Part shown: piece after piece, positions 1 through 8,879 of the stretch
How positions within the stretch are numbered: the stretch's first letter is position 1
Layout of the letters: each line of letters starts with the position of its first letter
Source of the DNA: Bacteroidota bacterium
GTDB lineage: Bacteria > Bacteroidota > Bacteroidia > UKL13-3
NCBI GenBank assembly: GCA_027491085.1
Contig: JAIXWW010000009.1
Location: 452,329-516,328 of the forward strand
Length of the DNA: 64,000 nt
Direction: 5' to 3'
The notes under the pieces: model-generated
What the model was told of the DNA's origin: nothing
Database searches by the model: none
Seen by the model: only the letters and a program-made list of their open reading frames with translations
Made by a program: the position numbers and the translations under genes

Positions 1-80
1 TGCTTTATTTTTTTCTACTCTTCGTAGTCTTGTGTGCAGGGCAAAGAGGAGGGGACTAAGAATTAATAAATAAAAGTAGT

Positions 81-411
81 ATTATTTGGTACGGGAAATT
101 TTAGAGACGTAACATGTTACGTCTTTAGCTAAAAAGACGTTGTGTGCAACGTCTCTATATGGTTGTTGGGAAATACAATGGTTTTCTTTGGGCAAGGTAG
201 AGTCGTTTAATTAAATGTCTTAACAGCATTCGCCCATGTTGTTGTTTAGCGAAGCGTCACCAACAATTAATAAGTGTCGCCCCTATGGGGCTTTAGGTTA
301 TAGGTATGTTTGTTTTGTTACCATACTATCGCTCCTATGGAGCTTTTTGTTTTTGGAAACATTTGAGGTTAATCATCCCAATTTATTGCAAGCGAGGACA
401 TCCGCAATGGC
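81..411. repeat. Hairpin-rich dispersed repeat, copy 1
   Basis: This copy is nearly identical to the one at 1278-1610, with an offset of 1197-1198 bp and about one indel. It holds several palindromes: GACGTAACATGTTACGTC at 106-123, AGACGTTG-TGTG-CAACGTCT at 135-154, a degenerate third arm pair near 199-222, GCCCCTATGGGGC at 279-291 and GCTCCTATGGAGC at 331-343. An open frame runs through both copies, but it looks like a by-product of the repeat. Bases 1-80 to its left show no gene. Confidence 0.85.
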
Positions 412-412
412 T

Positions 413-463
413 AAAAACAAAAACATCATAGATTTTAAATACATTTGTTTTATGAATGGCATG
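413..463. repeat. Short ~51-bp repeat, copy 1
   Basis: This segment matches 1208-1258 with a few substitutions. It directly follows copy 1 of the long repeat, whereas its partner precedes copy 2 of the long repeat. The order is therefore long-short-gene-short-long around the orphan gene, although every element is in the same orientation. Confidence 0.75.
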
Positions 464-481
464 GTAAAATGCAGGTTGCAA

Positions 482-1132
482 ATGCATATGAACACTTTTT
501 TTCTTAGCAATAAAATTTTTATATTTTTTATATTCTTTTGTTCAAATTTAATTGGACAAAACATTCAAGATAGTGCTAAACTTTATTGTAATAGCTTATT
601 TGAAAAGAAAGGACTAAATGATATTGAATCTTTAGATTCTTATCAGATATTGGAAAGTATTTCCAATGATATTGCTTTTTTTAGTGTGTATAATAGGCAA
701 ATATCACATGGTCCATTAATTGGTTATTGTGCGGTTTATAAGTCAACTGGTAAAATATTCATAGTTAATACTATTACTGATTTTAATAGGTTGATGGATT
801 TTATTGATTTTAAAAGAATAACTCCATTAGAAAAATTGATGCTTTACATTAGGCTATCTAAAGAATTTCAATTTGATGAAATATTATTGGATAAAGATGA
901 TAGCATTTGTTTTAGTAAACAAATTATTGATGGCTTAAACTTACGCTTTCTCACTTTACCAAATTGTTTGACTAAAGAAAGTAATTTTAAAAACCATATT
1001 TTAAAAATAAACATAAGAACACATCTTCAAGTAGTAAATTTAAGAATAAAATCTAGTGAGAAGTACATTTACATGAAAAAGAAAAAAACTATTGAAGCTG
1101 ATGGCTGCTTTAAAAATTTAATATGGAAATAA
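482..1132 (+). CDS. Orphan secreted protein between repeats
   Basis: I do not recognise this protein. The frame is open from 236, but its first ~80 codons lie in the dispersed repeat. The likely start is ATG 482 or ATG 488, giving 214-216 aa. The product would begin with a lysine-containing n-region, a strongly hydrophobic Ile/Phe stretch and a cleavage site near IGQ, which is a typical signal peptide. The mature part is lysine-rich, without cysteine motifs or a T9SS sorting domain, and has a basic C-terminus. It is more AT-rich than the flanking repeats. Export to the periplasm or beyond is likely; no function can be assigned. The flanking direct repeats could mean it arrived as a cassette. 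Confidence 0.6.
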   Translation: MHMNTFFLSNKIFIFFIFFCSNLIGQNIQDSAKLYCNSLFEKKGLNDIESLDSYQILESISNDIAFFSVYNRQISHGPLIGYCAVYKSTGKIFIVNTITDFNRLMDFIDFKRITPLEKLMLYIRLSKEFQFDEILLDKDDSICFSKQIIDGLNLRFLTLPNCLTKESNFKNHILKINIRTHLQVVNLRIKSSEKYIYMKKKKTIEADGCFKNLIWK

Positions 1133-1207
1133 GTTCGTCACAAAGCATTTAGCTCCACTAAAAGTAAGAATAGTTTTCACAACCACTTTCAAGTTATTAG
1201 CATTTGT

Positions 1208-1258
1208 AAAACAAAAACATTATTGCTTTTAAATACATTTGTTTTATGAATGGTATGG
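1208..1258. repeat. Short ~51-bp repeat, copy 2
   Basis: Partner of 413-463. It lies about 20 bp upstream of copy 2 of the long repeat. Confidence 0.75.
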
Positions 1259-1277
1259 ATGGTGAATTTAAAGAAAT

Positions 1278-1610
1278 ATTATTTGGTGCGGGAAATTTTA
1301 GAGACGTAACATGTTACGTCTTTAGCTAAAAAGACGTTGCGTGCAACGTCTCTACATGTTTGTTGGGAAATTCGATGGTTTTCTTGTGGCAAGGTAGAGA
1401 CGTTTAATTAAACGTCTTTACAGCATTCCACCCATGTTGTTGTTTAGCGGAGTGTCGCCAACAATTATTGAGTATCGCCCCTATGGGGCTTTAGGTTATG
1501 GGTTTGTTTGTTTTGTTACCATAGTTTCGCTCCTATGGAGCTTTTTGTTTTTGGAAACATTTGAGGTTAATCATCCCAATTTATTGCATGCGTGGTCGCC
1601 TGCAATGGCA
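1278..1610. repeat. Hairpin-rich dispersed repeat, copy 2
   Basis: Second copy of the 81-411 element and the better preserved one. Its third palindrome, AGACGTTTAATTAAACGTCT at 1398-1417, is a perfect 20-mer here. The others are at 1303-1320, 1332-1351, 1477-1489 and 1529-1541. The second hairpin differs from copy 1 only in its loop, so its stem is kept. No transposase is present. A non-autonomous or REP-like element is the best description. Confidence 0.85.
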
Positions 1611-1644
1611 GGAAAATAACTGTGGTAATAAGAGCTATTTAAAC

Positions 1645-1676
1645 AAAAAAAGCTGCCCTTGTGAGGCAGCTTTTTT
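1645..1676 (-). terminator. Rho-independent terminator of the DUF2723 gene
   Basis: A GCTGCC/GGCAGC stem (1652-1657 with 1665-1670) is extended by A6/T6 pairs around a 7-base loop. Read on the minus strand it ends in a T-run 20-50 bp past the stop codon of the DUF2723 gene. Confidence 0.85.
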
Positions 1677-1695
1677 ATTGGGTTGTGCTTATCAA

Positions 1696-4600
1696 TTATA
1701 AGCCCGAACTAATAGCATTTAGTTTATCGGTAAACTCTTTGGCTACTGCTTCTTGTTGGTTCATTTGAGCCACTTGCATACAGTAAGTCATTATCTGAAT
1801 ATTTTCCTCTAACTCAGGTTTTACCAATTTGTATTTGCTTGAGCTACGGAAAGTTTTGTAGTATTTAGCTTTGGTTTCGCAGGTATTTAAAATTTCGCGT
1901 AATAATGCATTTGCTTTATCTGCTGAACCAGCTAAGAAATAACCTTCGGCCAAACGTACCGAAAATACATCGTGCGCAATGGTTTTTGATGGCAATACTT
2001 TTTGGCAATAGTCTAATGCTTTGATGGCACTGTCTTTTTTACCTTCTCTTACCAATTGTTCAGCCAAACGATAGAATATGTTACGGAAATTTTTAGTTTG
2101 ACGTAAAATAGTTTCATCTAAGTATACACCAGGTTGATCCATATTACCCCACTTAAATTTGGTCATTAAGTTGGTCCATAAAATTTTGCTATTAATACGT
2201 CCCGGACTTGGGTCATTAGGGTCTTGTTGGTTAAATATAGGTACCAAACGGTAAGTTAAACCTTCCATTTGGAAATGGCTTTGCATATTTAAATATACAT
2301 CGCTACCAGTGGTAATAGCCCAATAAATTGGTCTTTTATTAATGTTGGTTGCTACAATATCTAAAGTTAATAAATCAGGTTTTAGCATATTGCTGCTATT
2401 GCTAATTTCAAACTTAATACTATCAACCATTAATGCTGCATCTTCAGGTTGAACTACACCATTTTTCAAACAAGCTTCTTTGTCTATTTTTACACTAAAA
2501 CGTTTGGTAGGGTAGTAGTTAATATATTCGCCACCTTGCAATTGAACTTGGCTTTCTTTATTATCATCACCCATAAACTGTAATAATTTTCCTAAATCGT
2601 AGTAGTCAGTTTTGTTTAAACCCAAAGCAGGATTTTCATAGTAAACTACATAATTTCTTTTATCAGCTGCATAAGTTTCAGGACTCCAACTAAATTCTAC
2701 TGGTTTTCCATCGTAAGCAGGGCGTCTTAAGCCATCTGCATACCAATCGGTTCCTAATAAACTTAAATTAATAATTCTGATATCACTTCTAATATTTTCT
2801 ACGTTTTGAGCATACCAAAGGGGGTAAGTATCGTTATCACCATTGGTAAATAAAATAGCATCTTTAGCACAACTATTTAAATAATCTTCAGCAAAATGTA
2901 AAGCTGTAAAACGATTAGAACGGTTATGGTCATCCCAATTTTGTTCTGCCATTAAAATAGGCGCACCTAGTAAACAAGCTATGGTAGTAATAGCAGTTGC
3001 TGCCATGGCATTCATTTTTTTCGATAACCAATCAATAATTGCTAATACGCCTAATCCTATCCAAATAATAAAAGTTTGGTATGAACCTACATAAGCATAA
3101 TCGCGTTCACGCGGCTGATGCGCAGGGAAATTCAAATATAAAATAATGAAGAAACCTGTAAATAAAAACAAAGTAGTAACCACAGTTGCATCTTCCTTTT
3201 GTTTTTTGAAATGGAAAATCAAACCTAAAATACCTAATATTAATGGAATACCAAAATATACATTTCTAGCTTTATTGTCCTTAATAATTGCTGGCATGTC
3301 TTTTTGTGGTCCTAATCTCCATTCGTCAATAAAACTAATGCCACTAATCCAATTTCCTCGGGTTGCATCGCCATAACCTTGGTCATCATTTTGTCTTCCA
3401 ACAAAGTTCCAGAAGAAATAACGCCAATACATAAATCCTAATTGATACGACAATAAGAAATCAATGTTTTTGCCAAAAGTAGCTTTTTTACCTTCAGGAA
3501 TATTTTCCCAACTGCGGTACGCTTGAATATAATCGCCTCTATCAGCCCACATACGTGGCAATATTGTACAATCTTTAGGGTCGTAAACTCTTTCTAATTT
3601 TTCACCTGCTTCTACATAACTTTCTTTGCCATTAGCATCAGTTAATCTGCGGTAGTTCATTCCTTTCGATTTGGTATCAATAGGGCGAGCGTAAAAATAC
3701 TGACCATACAATAAAGGATTATCGCCATACTGTTCACGATTAATGTACGATAACAAAGCAAAAGGTTGGTCAGGGTCGTTCATGTCAATTGGCGGATTTC
3801 CTAACGAACGAATGATAATCATTGCGTAGCTCGAAAAACCAATTACAATAAATGAAAAAGCCAAAACCATGATGTTTTTTACCGCATTGCTAATTTTAGC
3901 ATAAAAGAATATTATATAAATTAAACCTGTTAAAAAAGCCCAACCTACTAAAGTTCCAATTCCTGAATTGATATTAAATGAAACCAATACCAACGATGTA
4001 TAACATGCAATGGCAATGTATAAACTAGTTTTCTTATTGGTTTGTGTGTAATGTAAACCAGAGGCCATTAAAGCCAACATGATTACAATTAACAACAATG
4101 CACCTGAGTTAGTGCCCATTCCTAATGAGTTTACAGTAAAGTAGTCTAATTTGGTTGCTAAATTTGGTAAACCTGGAATAACACCAAATTGTACAAAACC
4201 AATAGCTAAAATGGCTACAGCACTGGCTTTTAAGAAACCCGGTAAAGTGTATTTGTTCTTTTTAAAATAATATACATACACAATAGCTGGAATAACCAAT
4301 AAGTTCAATAAATGGACACCAATAGCTAAACCTATTAAGTAAGCAATTAATACTATCCAACGGTCAGCGCCTTTTTCGTCAGCATTGTCTTCCCATTTTA
4401 AAATACACCAAAAAGTTAAGGTAGTAAAAAAACTTGATGAAGCGTAAACCTCAGCTTCAACAGCCGAAAACCAAAATGTATCGCTAAAAGTTAATACCAA
4501 AGCACCTACTAAACCTGCAGCCATTACTGCAAAAGTTTGTTGGCCACTAATTTCGTCAACTGTTTTGTTAACTATTTTACGGCCTAAGTGTGTTATAGTC

Positions 4601-4884
4601 CAAAAGGTAAACATAACACATAAAGCACTGGTAGTAGCCGAAACCATGTTAACCATAAATGCTACTTTGCTAGGATCGGCAGCAAAAAGCGAAAACACGC
4701 GGCCAATCATTAAAAACAAAGGTGCTCCTGGCGGATGGCAAATTTGTAAACGATACGATGCTGAAATAAACTCACCACAATCCCAAAAACTAACAGTAGG
4801 TTCTAGCGTAAGTGTGTAAGTAATAATTGAAATAATAAATGTAACCCAACCGAGTACATTGTTGCTTAATTTGTATTGATTCAT
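1696..4884 (-). CDS. DUF2723 membrane protein, putative protein O-glycosyltransferase
   Basis: Large polytopic inner-membrane protein of 1062 aa. The N-terminal ~30-120 residues carry the DUF2723 signature: LEPTVSFWDCGEFI, then CHPPGAPLFLMIGR. About a dozen hydrophobic segments fill roughly the first 650 residues. The soluble C-terminal part ends in a helical, TPR-like stretch. DUF2723 is related to the GT-C protein O-mannosyltransferase group (the TMEM260 relatives), in which the acidic residue of the first loop is catalytic. The D of FWDCGE is the likely equivalent, by inference. It is a single-gene unit with its own promoter (4937-4967) and terminator. The sugar donor and targets cannot be read from the sequence. 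Confidence 0.9.
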   Translation of the reverse strand: MNQYKLSNNVLGWVTFIISIITYTLTLEPTVSFWDCGEFISASYRLQICHPPGAPLFLMIGRVFSLFAADPSKVAFMVNMVSATTSALCVMFTFWTITHLGRKIVNKTVDEISGQQTFAVMAAGLVGALVLTFSDTFWFSAVEAEVYASSSFFTTLTFWCILKWEDNADEKGADRWIVLIAYLIGLAIGVHLLNLLVIPAIVYVYYFKKNKYTLPGFLKASAVAILAIGFVQFGVIPGLPNLATKLDYFTVNSLGMGTNSGALLLIVIMLALMASGLHYTQTNKKTSLYIAIACYTSLVLVSFNINSGIGTLVGWAFLTGLIYIIFFYAKISNAVKNIMVLAFSFIVIGFSSYAMIIIRSLGNPPIDMNDPDQPFALLSYINREQYGDNPLLYGQYFYARPIDTKSKGMNYRRLTDANGKESYVEAGEKLERVYDPKDCTILPRMWADRGDYIQAYRSWENIPEGKKATFGKNIDFLLSYQLGFMYWRYFFWNFVGRQNDDQGYGDATRGNWISGISFIDEWRLGPQKDMPAIIKDNKARNVYFGIPLILGILGLIFHFKKQKEDATVVTTLFLFTGFFIILYLNFPAHQPRERDYAYVGSYQTFIIWIGLGVLAIIDWLSKKMNAMAATAITTIACLLGAPILMAEQNWDDHNRSNRFTALHFAEDYLNSCAKDAILFTNGDNDTYPLWYAQNVENIRSDIRIINLSLLGTDWYADGLRRPAYDGKPVEFSWSPETYAADKRNYVVYYENPALGLNKTDYYDLGKLLQFMGDDNKESQVQLQGGEYINYYPTKRFSVKIDKEACLKNGVVQPEDAALMVDSIKFEISNSSNMLKPDLLTLDIVATNINKRPIYWAITTGSDVYLNMQSHFQMEGLTYRLVPIFNQQDPNDPSPGRINSKILWTNLMTKFKWGNMDQPGVYLDETILRQTKNFRNIFYRLAEQLVREGKKDSAIKALDYCQKVLPSKTIAHDVFSVRLAEGYFLAGSADKANALLREILNTCETKAKYYKTFRSSSKYKLVKPELEENIQIMTYCMQVAQMNQQEAVAKEFTDKLNAISSGL

Positions 4885-4936
4885 TCTTGCTATATAGTTT
4901 CTAGTTATAAATTTTTACTGGTTTTAGCTTAAAAGG

Positions 4937-4967
4937 CAAACATAAGCGAAAATGCCTTATAGCGCAA
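4937..4967 (-). promoter_or_regulatory. Promoter of the DUF2723 gene
   Basis: On the minus strand a TATGTTTG -7 box (4937-4944) is preceded by TTG (4965-4967) at a 20-bp gap, a full match to the Bacteroidota TTG-N17-23-TAnnTTTG pattern. The predicted leader is about 45 nt. Confidence 0.65.
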
Positions 4968-5122
4968 TAGTAAATATTTTGCTTTTTTAAATTGTATATG
5001 CTGACTAAGTCAATGATTTTTTAGTTGCAGAGCCATTTCTAAATTCCTTATTTTAAGTTTTTTATAAGTTTTTACTCTTGGTTTTTTTGTGCAATTTTAG
5101 GTTTTTGTCGTTTACCCGACAA

Positions 5123-5150
5123 TTGCCTATTACCTTAAATCTTTCCTTTG
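5123..5150 (+). promoter_or_regulatory. Probable promoter of the YHS-YceI operon
   Basis: TTG at 5123-5125 and TTCCTTTG at 5143-5150 are 17 bp apart, one base off TAnnTTTG. The same TTCCTTTG box precedes the TonB receptor at 48511. The rest of the 4968-5171 gap is AT-rich with no further signal seen. Confidence 0.5.
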
Positions 5151-5171
5151 TGGCATACAATTGAAATAAAT

Positions 5172-5638
5172 ATGAAACAATTTTTTTGGCAGCAGTATTT
5201 GGTTTGTTAACCTTTTCGGTTTTTGCTCAAACCGATTTTAACACCCGCAAAAAACATTTTAACTTAGATAAAAGCAGTTTGGCTATTCAAGGTTACGATC
5301 CTATATCTTACTTCGAAGGAAAGCCGCAAAAAGGTGTAGCTCAATTCTTGGTTTTTTACAAAGGCGTTCAATATTATTTTGTTTCAAACGCACATAAAGA
5401 ACAATTTTTAAAAACTCCCGAAAAATTTGAACCTGCTTATGGCGGTTGGTGTGCCTACGCAATGGGGGAGTATGGTGATAAAGTGGAAATTGACCCAACA
5501 TCGTACAAAATTACAAACGGAAAACTTTATTTATTTTACTACAGCTTTATCAATAAAACATTGAATAAATGGAATTTAGACGAGGCCAATTTAAAGGCCA
5601 AAGCCGATAAAAATTGGGAACTATTAATAAAAAAATAA
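5172..5638 (+). CDS. YHS domain secreted protein, frameshifted near its start
   Basis: The body (open from TTG 5186) is a YHS domain protein: IQGYDPISYF, VFYKGVQYYFVSNAHKEQF, then YGGWCAYAMG. YHS domains are small cysteine-containing modules often linked to metal handling. No ATG occurs in this frame. ATG 5172 is in another frame and runs into a T7 tract (5181-5187). One extra T would fuse the two frames into MKQFFLAAVFGLLTFSVFAQ, a textbook signal peptide cut after FAQ. The annotated span assumes that start, so one base is missing either in the genome or in the assembly. Translation from TTG 5186 is the alternative. The stop is 1 bp from the next ATG, so it heads an operon of envelope proteins. 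Confidence 0.8.
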
Positions 5639-5639
5639 C

Positions 5640-6632
5640 ATGGAAAAAGCAAAATTGTATTTGTTAGGTTTGGTAATGCTTGCCTTTAATATATCAAATG
5701 CCCAAAACCAAAGTGTGCTAGTGGAGCATTTTACCAATACGCTTTGCTCTATTTGTGCTTCGCGCAATCCGGGTTTTTACCAAAATTTGCAAAGTCAACA
5801 AGATGTGTTGCACATAGCATATCATCCCAGCTCGCCTTATGCAGCTTGTGTTTTAAATAAACATAACAAAACTGAAAATGATGACCGAACCAATTTTTAT
5901 GGCATTTATGGTGGAACTCCGCGTTTGGTAATTAATGGCGTGGTGCAATCAAGCTCTGCCAACTATGCAAGTGCAGCTATTTTTAACCCATTTAAAAATA
6001 TTACTGCCGATGTATTGATAAAAGCCAATCAAGTGATAGTTGGTGATAGTATAAAAAGTTTCGTAACCATTAAAAGATTGACCAATCAAGTTTTATCAAA
6101 TATAAAATTACAGGTGTTGTATGTAGAAGATACCTTGTTTTACAGTGCTCCAAATGGAGAAAGCAAACACTTTGATGTGTTTAGAAAATCAGCAAGTGGT
6201 TGGCAAGGTTTAACAGTAAATATCCCTGCACAAATTAACGATTCAGTTGTAGTACAAACCACTACTCCAATTAATACAGCATGGAATAAAGACAGAATTT
6301 ACACCCTAGCATTTTTACAAAATACTGCCGATAAAACGATTTTAAATGTTGCTAAGTCAACAAGTAACAAAACATTAAATACAGGTATCAAATCAATTCA
6401 TGATTTAGGAATCAAAGTTTATCCTATTCCAGCAAATAATTACTTAACTATTGAACAATCAAGTAATGTAAATACTCAAATTTCACTAACAAATATTTTG
6501 GGAGAAGTGGTATTAAATAAACAAATAAATTACTCCGAAAACCTAGATTTATCAGGACTTTCAAAAGGAATTTATTTTTTAAGTCTTGAAAACTCAAACG
6601 GAAAAGCCATTCAAAAAATCATCATTCAATAA
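5640..6632 (+). CDS. Omp28-like T9SS-exported protein with CxxC motif
   Basis: A 330-aa protein. A signal peptide ends near residue 21 (SNA-Q). A thioredoxin-like region follows, with VLVEHFTNTLCSIC placing a CxxC pair at residues 36-39 and GTPRLVINGV resembling the cis-Pro loop; this is the arrangement of Omp28-related outer-membrane proteins. The middle is beta-rich. Residues ~258-330 form a type A T9SS sorting domain (YPIPANNYLTIEQ ... LSGLSKGIYFLSLENSNGKAIQKIIIQ). The protein should be exported across the outer membrane and anchored or released at the surface. A redox role is inferred from CxxC only. It is second in the operon starting at 5172. Confidence 0.85.
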   Translation: MEKAKLYLLGLVMLAFNISNAQNQSVLVEHFTNTLCSICASRNPGFYQNLQSQQDVLHIAYHPSSPYAACVLNKHNKTENDDRTNFYGIYGGTPRLVINGVVQSSSANYASAAIFNPFKNITADVLIKANQVIVGDSIKSFVTIKRLTNQVLSNIKLQVLYVEDTLFYSAPNGESKHFDVFRKSASGWQGLTVNIPAQINDSVVVQTTTPINTAWNKDRIYTLAFLQNTADKTILNVAKSTSNKTLNTGIKSIHDLGIKVYPIPANNYLTIEQSSNVNTQISLTNILGEVVLNKQINYSENLDLSGLSKGIYFLSLENSNGKAIQKIIIQ

Positions 6633-6642
6633 AAATCTACCT

Positions 6643-7056
6643 ATGAAAAAAATTATCATCAACATTGCCAGATTTGGCGCAGCAGCTATTTTATTACAAA
6701 CTTTGTTTTTTAAATTTACCGCAGCCCCTGAGTCGGTTTATATATTTAGCACTTTAGGTATAGAACCTTATGGAAGAATTGGAAGTGGCATTGCAGAATT
6801 AATAGCTGCCATATTGTTATTATGGCCCAGTAAATCATTGATTGGTGCTTTGCTTTCAATGGGCGTTATGAGTGGAGCTATTTTATCGCACGTTTTTGTT
6901 TTAGGTTTTCAAATTATGGATGATGGCGGGTTACTTTTTGCTTTAGCTTTAATTGTATTTTTATTGAATGCAGTAATAGTGCTGTTTAACTTTAAAAAAG
7001 TAATTGGCATAAACCCATTTAAACCTTCACTAATTATTGAACAATTGAGTTTATAA
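6643..7056 (+). CDS. DoxX family membrane protein
   Basis: 137 aa from ATG 6643, 10 bp after the previous stop. The frame is open further upstream, but that extension only re-reads the end of the preceding gene. Four hydrophobic segments and the early RFGAAAILLQTLFFKFTAAPES and GRIGSGIAELIAAILLLWP stretches fit the DoxX/DoxD-like family of small inner-membrane proteins. Family members have been tied to quinone or thiol redox at the membrane, but the role is not settled. It shares an operon with a YHS protein and a YceI protein. Confidence 0.8.
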   Translation: MKKIIINIARFGAAAILLQTLFFKFTAAPESVYIFSTLGIEPYGRIGSGIAELIAAILLLWPSKSLIGALLSMGVMSGAILSHVFVLGFQIMDDGGLLFALALIVFLLNAVIVLFNFKKVIGINPFKPSLIIEQLSL

Positions 7057-7058
7057 TT

Positions 7059-7802
7059 ATGAAAAAAATAATATTGCTTTTAAGCATTATAATTATTGCC
7101 ATTAGTTGGTGTTTTGGTCAGAATAATAATGTGTCGTATTTTAAAAATGGTTTGAATAACTTTGATTTAAATGCTTCGGGTAATAGCACTTCATCTGTTT
7201 TTGCTTTTGGTGCTAATCATTTGCATGCAGTTACTAAAAATAAAAAATTTAGAATGGGTTATGGAATTAGGTTTAATTCAAGCAATGGAAGTGGTAATTT
7301 TATTACAGCCCCAGCTAAGTTAACCAGCGGGGTTGAAAGCCCTTTGGTGATTTTTAGCGATGATAAATTAGAGAACTTTGATACAATTGGTATCAGTAGT
7401 TTTAATGTAAATAGTTTAAATGCTTCCATTCATTTAAATTATGCTTTTAATAAAAAATGGGAAGTTGAATTTAATATTGATGCCATTGGTTTTAGTTTTG
7501 GCAATGCTGTAAATGCGCAATACCAAAGCAGTAAAAGAACAATTGAAAGTATTAATCAAACGGCTAGCCCTACATCATTTAACTTATTGCTAATTAGCGA
7601 TAACGATTTAGGAAATTTAAATTCAGAAATAAAATTTAAATATTATTTTCGTTCTAGTTGGGCAATTAACTTTGGTGGTATTTTTATTTTTACTGAATTT
7701 ACAACTAGCAATAAATTGTTTAAAGATAATGATAGGTTCAGGCAAAAATTGTTTGTGCCCATGATAGGAGTTTCATATTCACCTTTTAAAAATACTCAGT
7801 AA
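7059..7802 (+). CDS. Putative outer-membrane beta-barrel protein
   Basis: 247 aa starting 2 bp after the DoxX stop. A signal peptide (MKKIILLLSIIIIAISWCFGQ) is followed by alternating polar and aromatic strands such as FRMGYGIRFNSSNG, SLNASIHLNYAFNKKWEVEFNIDAIGFSFG and SAINFGGIFIF-like turns, ending VPMIGVSYSPF. This is the look of a small outer-membrane barrel. I recognise no named family. Its stop overlaps the next start in TAATG, so it is translationally tied to the YceI gene. Confidence 0.65.
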   Translation: MKKIILLLSIIIIAISWCFGQNNNVSYFKNGLNNFDLNASGNSTSSVFAFGANHLHAVTKNKKFRMGYGIRFNSSNGSGNFITAPAKLTSGVESPLVIFSDDKLENFDTIGISSFNVNSLNASIHLNYAFNKKWEVEFNIDAIGFSFGNAVNAQYQSSKRTIESINQTASPTSFNLLLISDNDLGNLNSEIKFKYYFRSSWAINFGGIFIFTEFTTSNKLFKDNDRFRQKLFVPMIGVSYSPFKNTQ

Positions 7803-8326
7803 TGAAAATAAAATCAATTTTACAAGTAGCAATTTTGTTATTGTTAGCTCATTTGAGTTTAGCTCAAACACCTTTAAAAGTGGTATCAAGCGCTATTACA
7901 TTTACTATAAAAAATGCGGGGTTGAAAGTAAATGGTTCTTTCAGTGGCTTGGAGGCTGATATAAGATTTAGCCCTACAGAATACAATGCATCAACCATTA
8001 AGGCTTCAGTAAATGCCAATTCCATAAAAACAGGAATTGATGCTAGAGATAATCACTTAAAAAAGGCTGAATGTTTTGATGCGGTTAATTTTCCTAAAAT
8101 CACCATGGAATCTAGCTTTTTTGGCAAAGAAGGCAATCGTTTTATTGGTTATTTTAAACTTACCATAAAAGGAATAACCAAAGATATTTCCGTGCCTTTT
8201 ACCTTTGAAAACAATGTATTGAAAGGAAGTTTTACCATTGATAGACGCCATTTTAAAGTAGGAGGAAACAGCATGATTTTAGGCGATAATGTAAAGGTGG
8301 ATCTATTAATCAATACCAAAAACTAA
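7802..8326 (+). CDS. YceI family periplasmic lipid-binding-like protein
   Basis: 174 aa with a signal peptide ending SLAQ. The mature chain has the YceI lipocalin-like pattern: ITFTIKNAGLKVNGSFSGLEADIRFSP, the IKTGIDARDNHLKKAECFDAVNFPKITMES core, then IKGITKDISVPF and FTIDRRHFKVGG. YceI proteins bind polyisoprenoid-like ligands in a periplasmic barrel, which is family knowledge and not tested here. It is the last gene of the five-gene envelope operon; 40 bp separate it from the next gene and no clear terminator is seen. Confidence 0.9.
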   Translation: MKIKSILQVAILLLLAHLSLAQTPLKVVSSAITFTIKNAGLKVNGSFSGLEADIRFSPTEYNASTIKASVNANSIKTGIDARDNHLKKAECFDAVNFPKITMESSFFGKEGNRFIGYFKLTIKGITKDISVPFTFENNVLKGSFTIDRRHFKVGGNSMILGDNVKVDLLINTKN

Positions 8327-8366
8327 ATTTAAATTTTATTCGTATTTACACCATTAACTTACCCCT

Positions 8367-8879
8367 ATGACTTTAAATGTGTTGAAACAAAGTACCATAA
8401 ATATGCTACAACAAGTAGCCAATTTAGTACAACAAATTGATGATAACCACTATTCTGAACAACTTGATTTATTGAGCAAGAACACCATTGCCAAACACGT
8501 GAGGCATATATTGGAGTTGTATGTTCAGTTGATGGCAGGTTTGCCTCAAAATGAAATAAATTACGATAAAAGAGAACGTAATTTATTACTTGAGCATAAC
8601 AGAAATTATACCATTGATTTTATTAACGAATTAAAAACAACGATTCTAAATTTAGAAACTGATTTAAACGTATTGCAATTACGAACATTGATTCAAAATG
8701 ATGAATTAATTGTCAATACCTCGTTGGAACGCGAGTTGGTTTATAATATTGAACATGCCATACACCACATGGCTATTATGCAAATAGCCTGCAATCATTG
8801 TTTTAAGTATATAAATTTAGATAAAAATTTTGGAGTGGCTTATGCTACCGTTCAATATAATAATACATGTGCACAGTAA
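8367..8879 (+). CDS. DinB-like putative metal-binding protein
   Basis: 170 aa, cytoplasmic. The helical layout and spaced histidines (KHVRHILELYVQLM near residue 45 and NIEHAIHHMAIMQIA near residue 130) fit the four-helix DinB/YfiT-like superfamily, which usually carries a three-His metal site. No specific activity can be given. Its last 13 bases overlap the NRDE gene, so the two are probably co-translated. Confidence 0.7.
   Translation: MTLNVLKQSTINMLQQVANLVQQIDDNHYSEQLDLLSKNTIAKHVRHILELYVQLMAGLPQNEINYDKRERNLLLEHNRNYTIDFINELKTTILNLETDLNVLQLRTLIQNDELIVNTSLERELVYNIEHAIHHMAIMQIACNHCFKYINLDKNFGVAYATVQYNNTCAQ

Noticed and set aside
1434..1619. 61-codon open frame in repeat copy 2, similar to the N-terminal part of the frame opening at 236
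   Set aside because: It lies wholly in the dispersed repeat; similarity reflects repeat identity, and the first copy's true gene start is probably at 482.
5172..5638. Selenoprotein reading of the YHS gene
   Set aside because: No in-frame TGA in the domain; the conserved position is an ordinary Cys and the only defect is the T-run.
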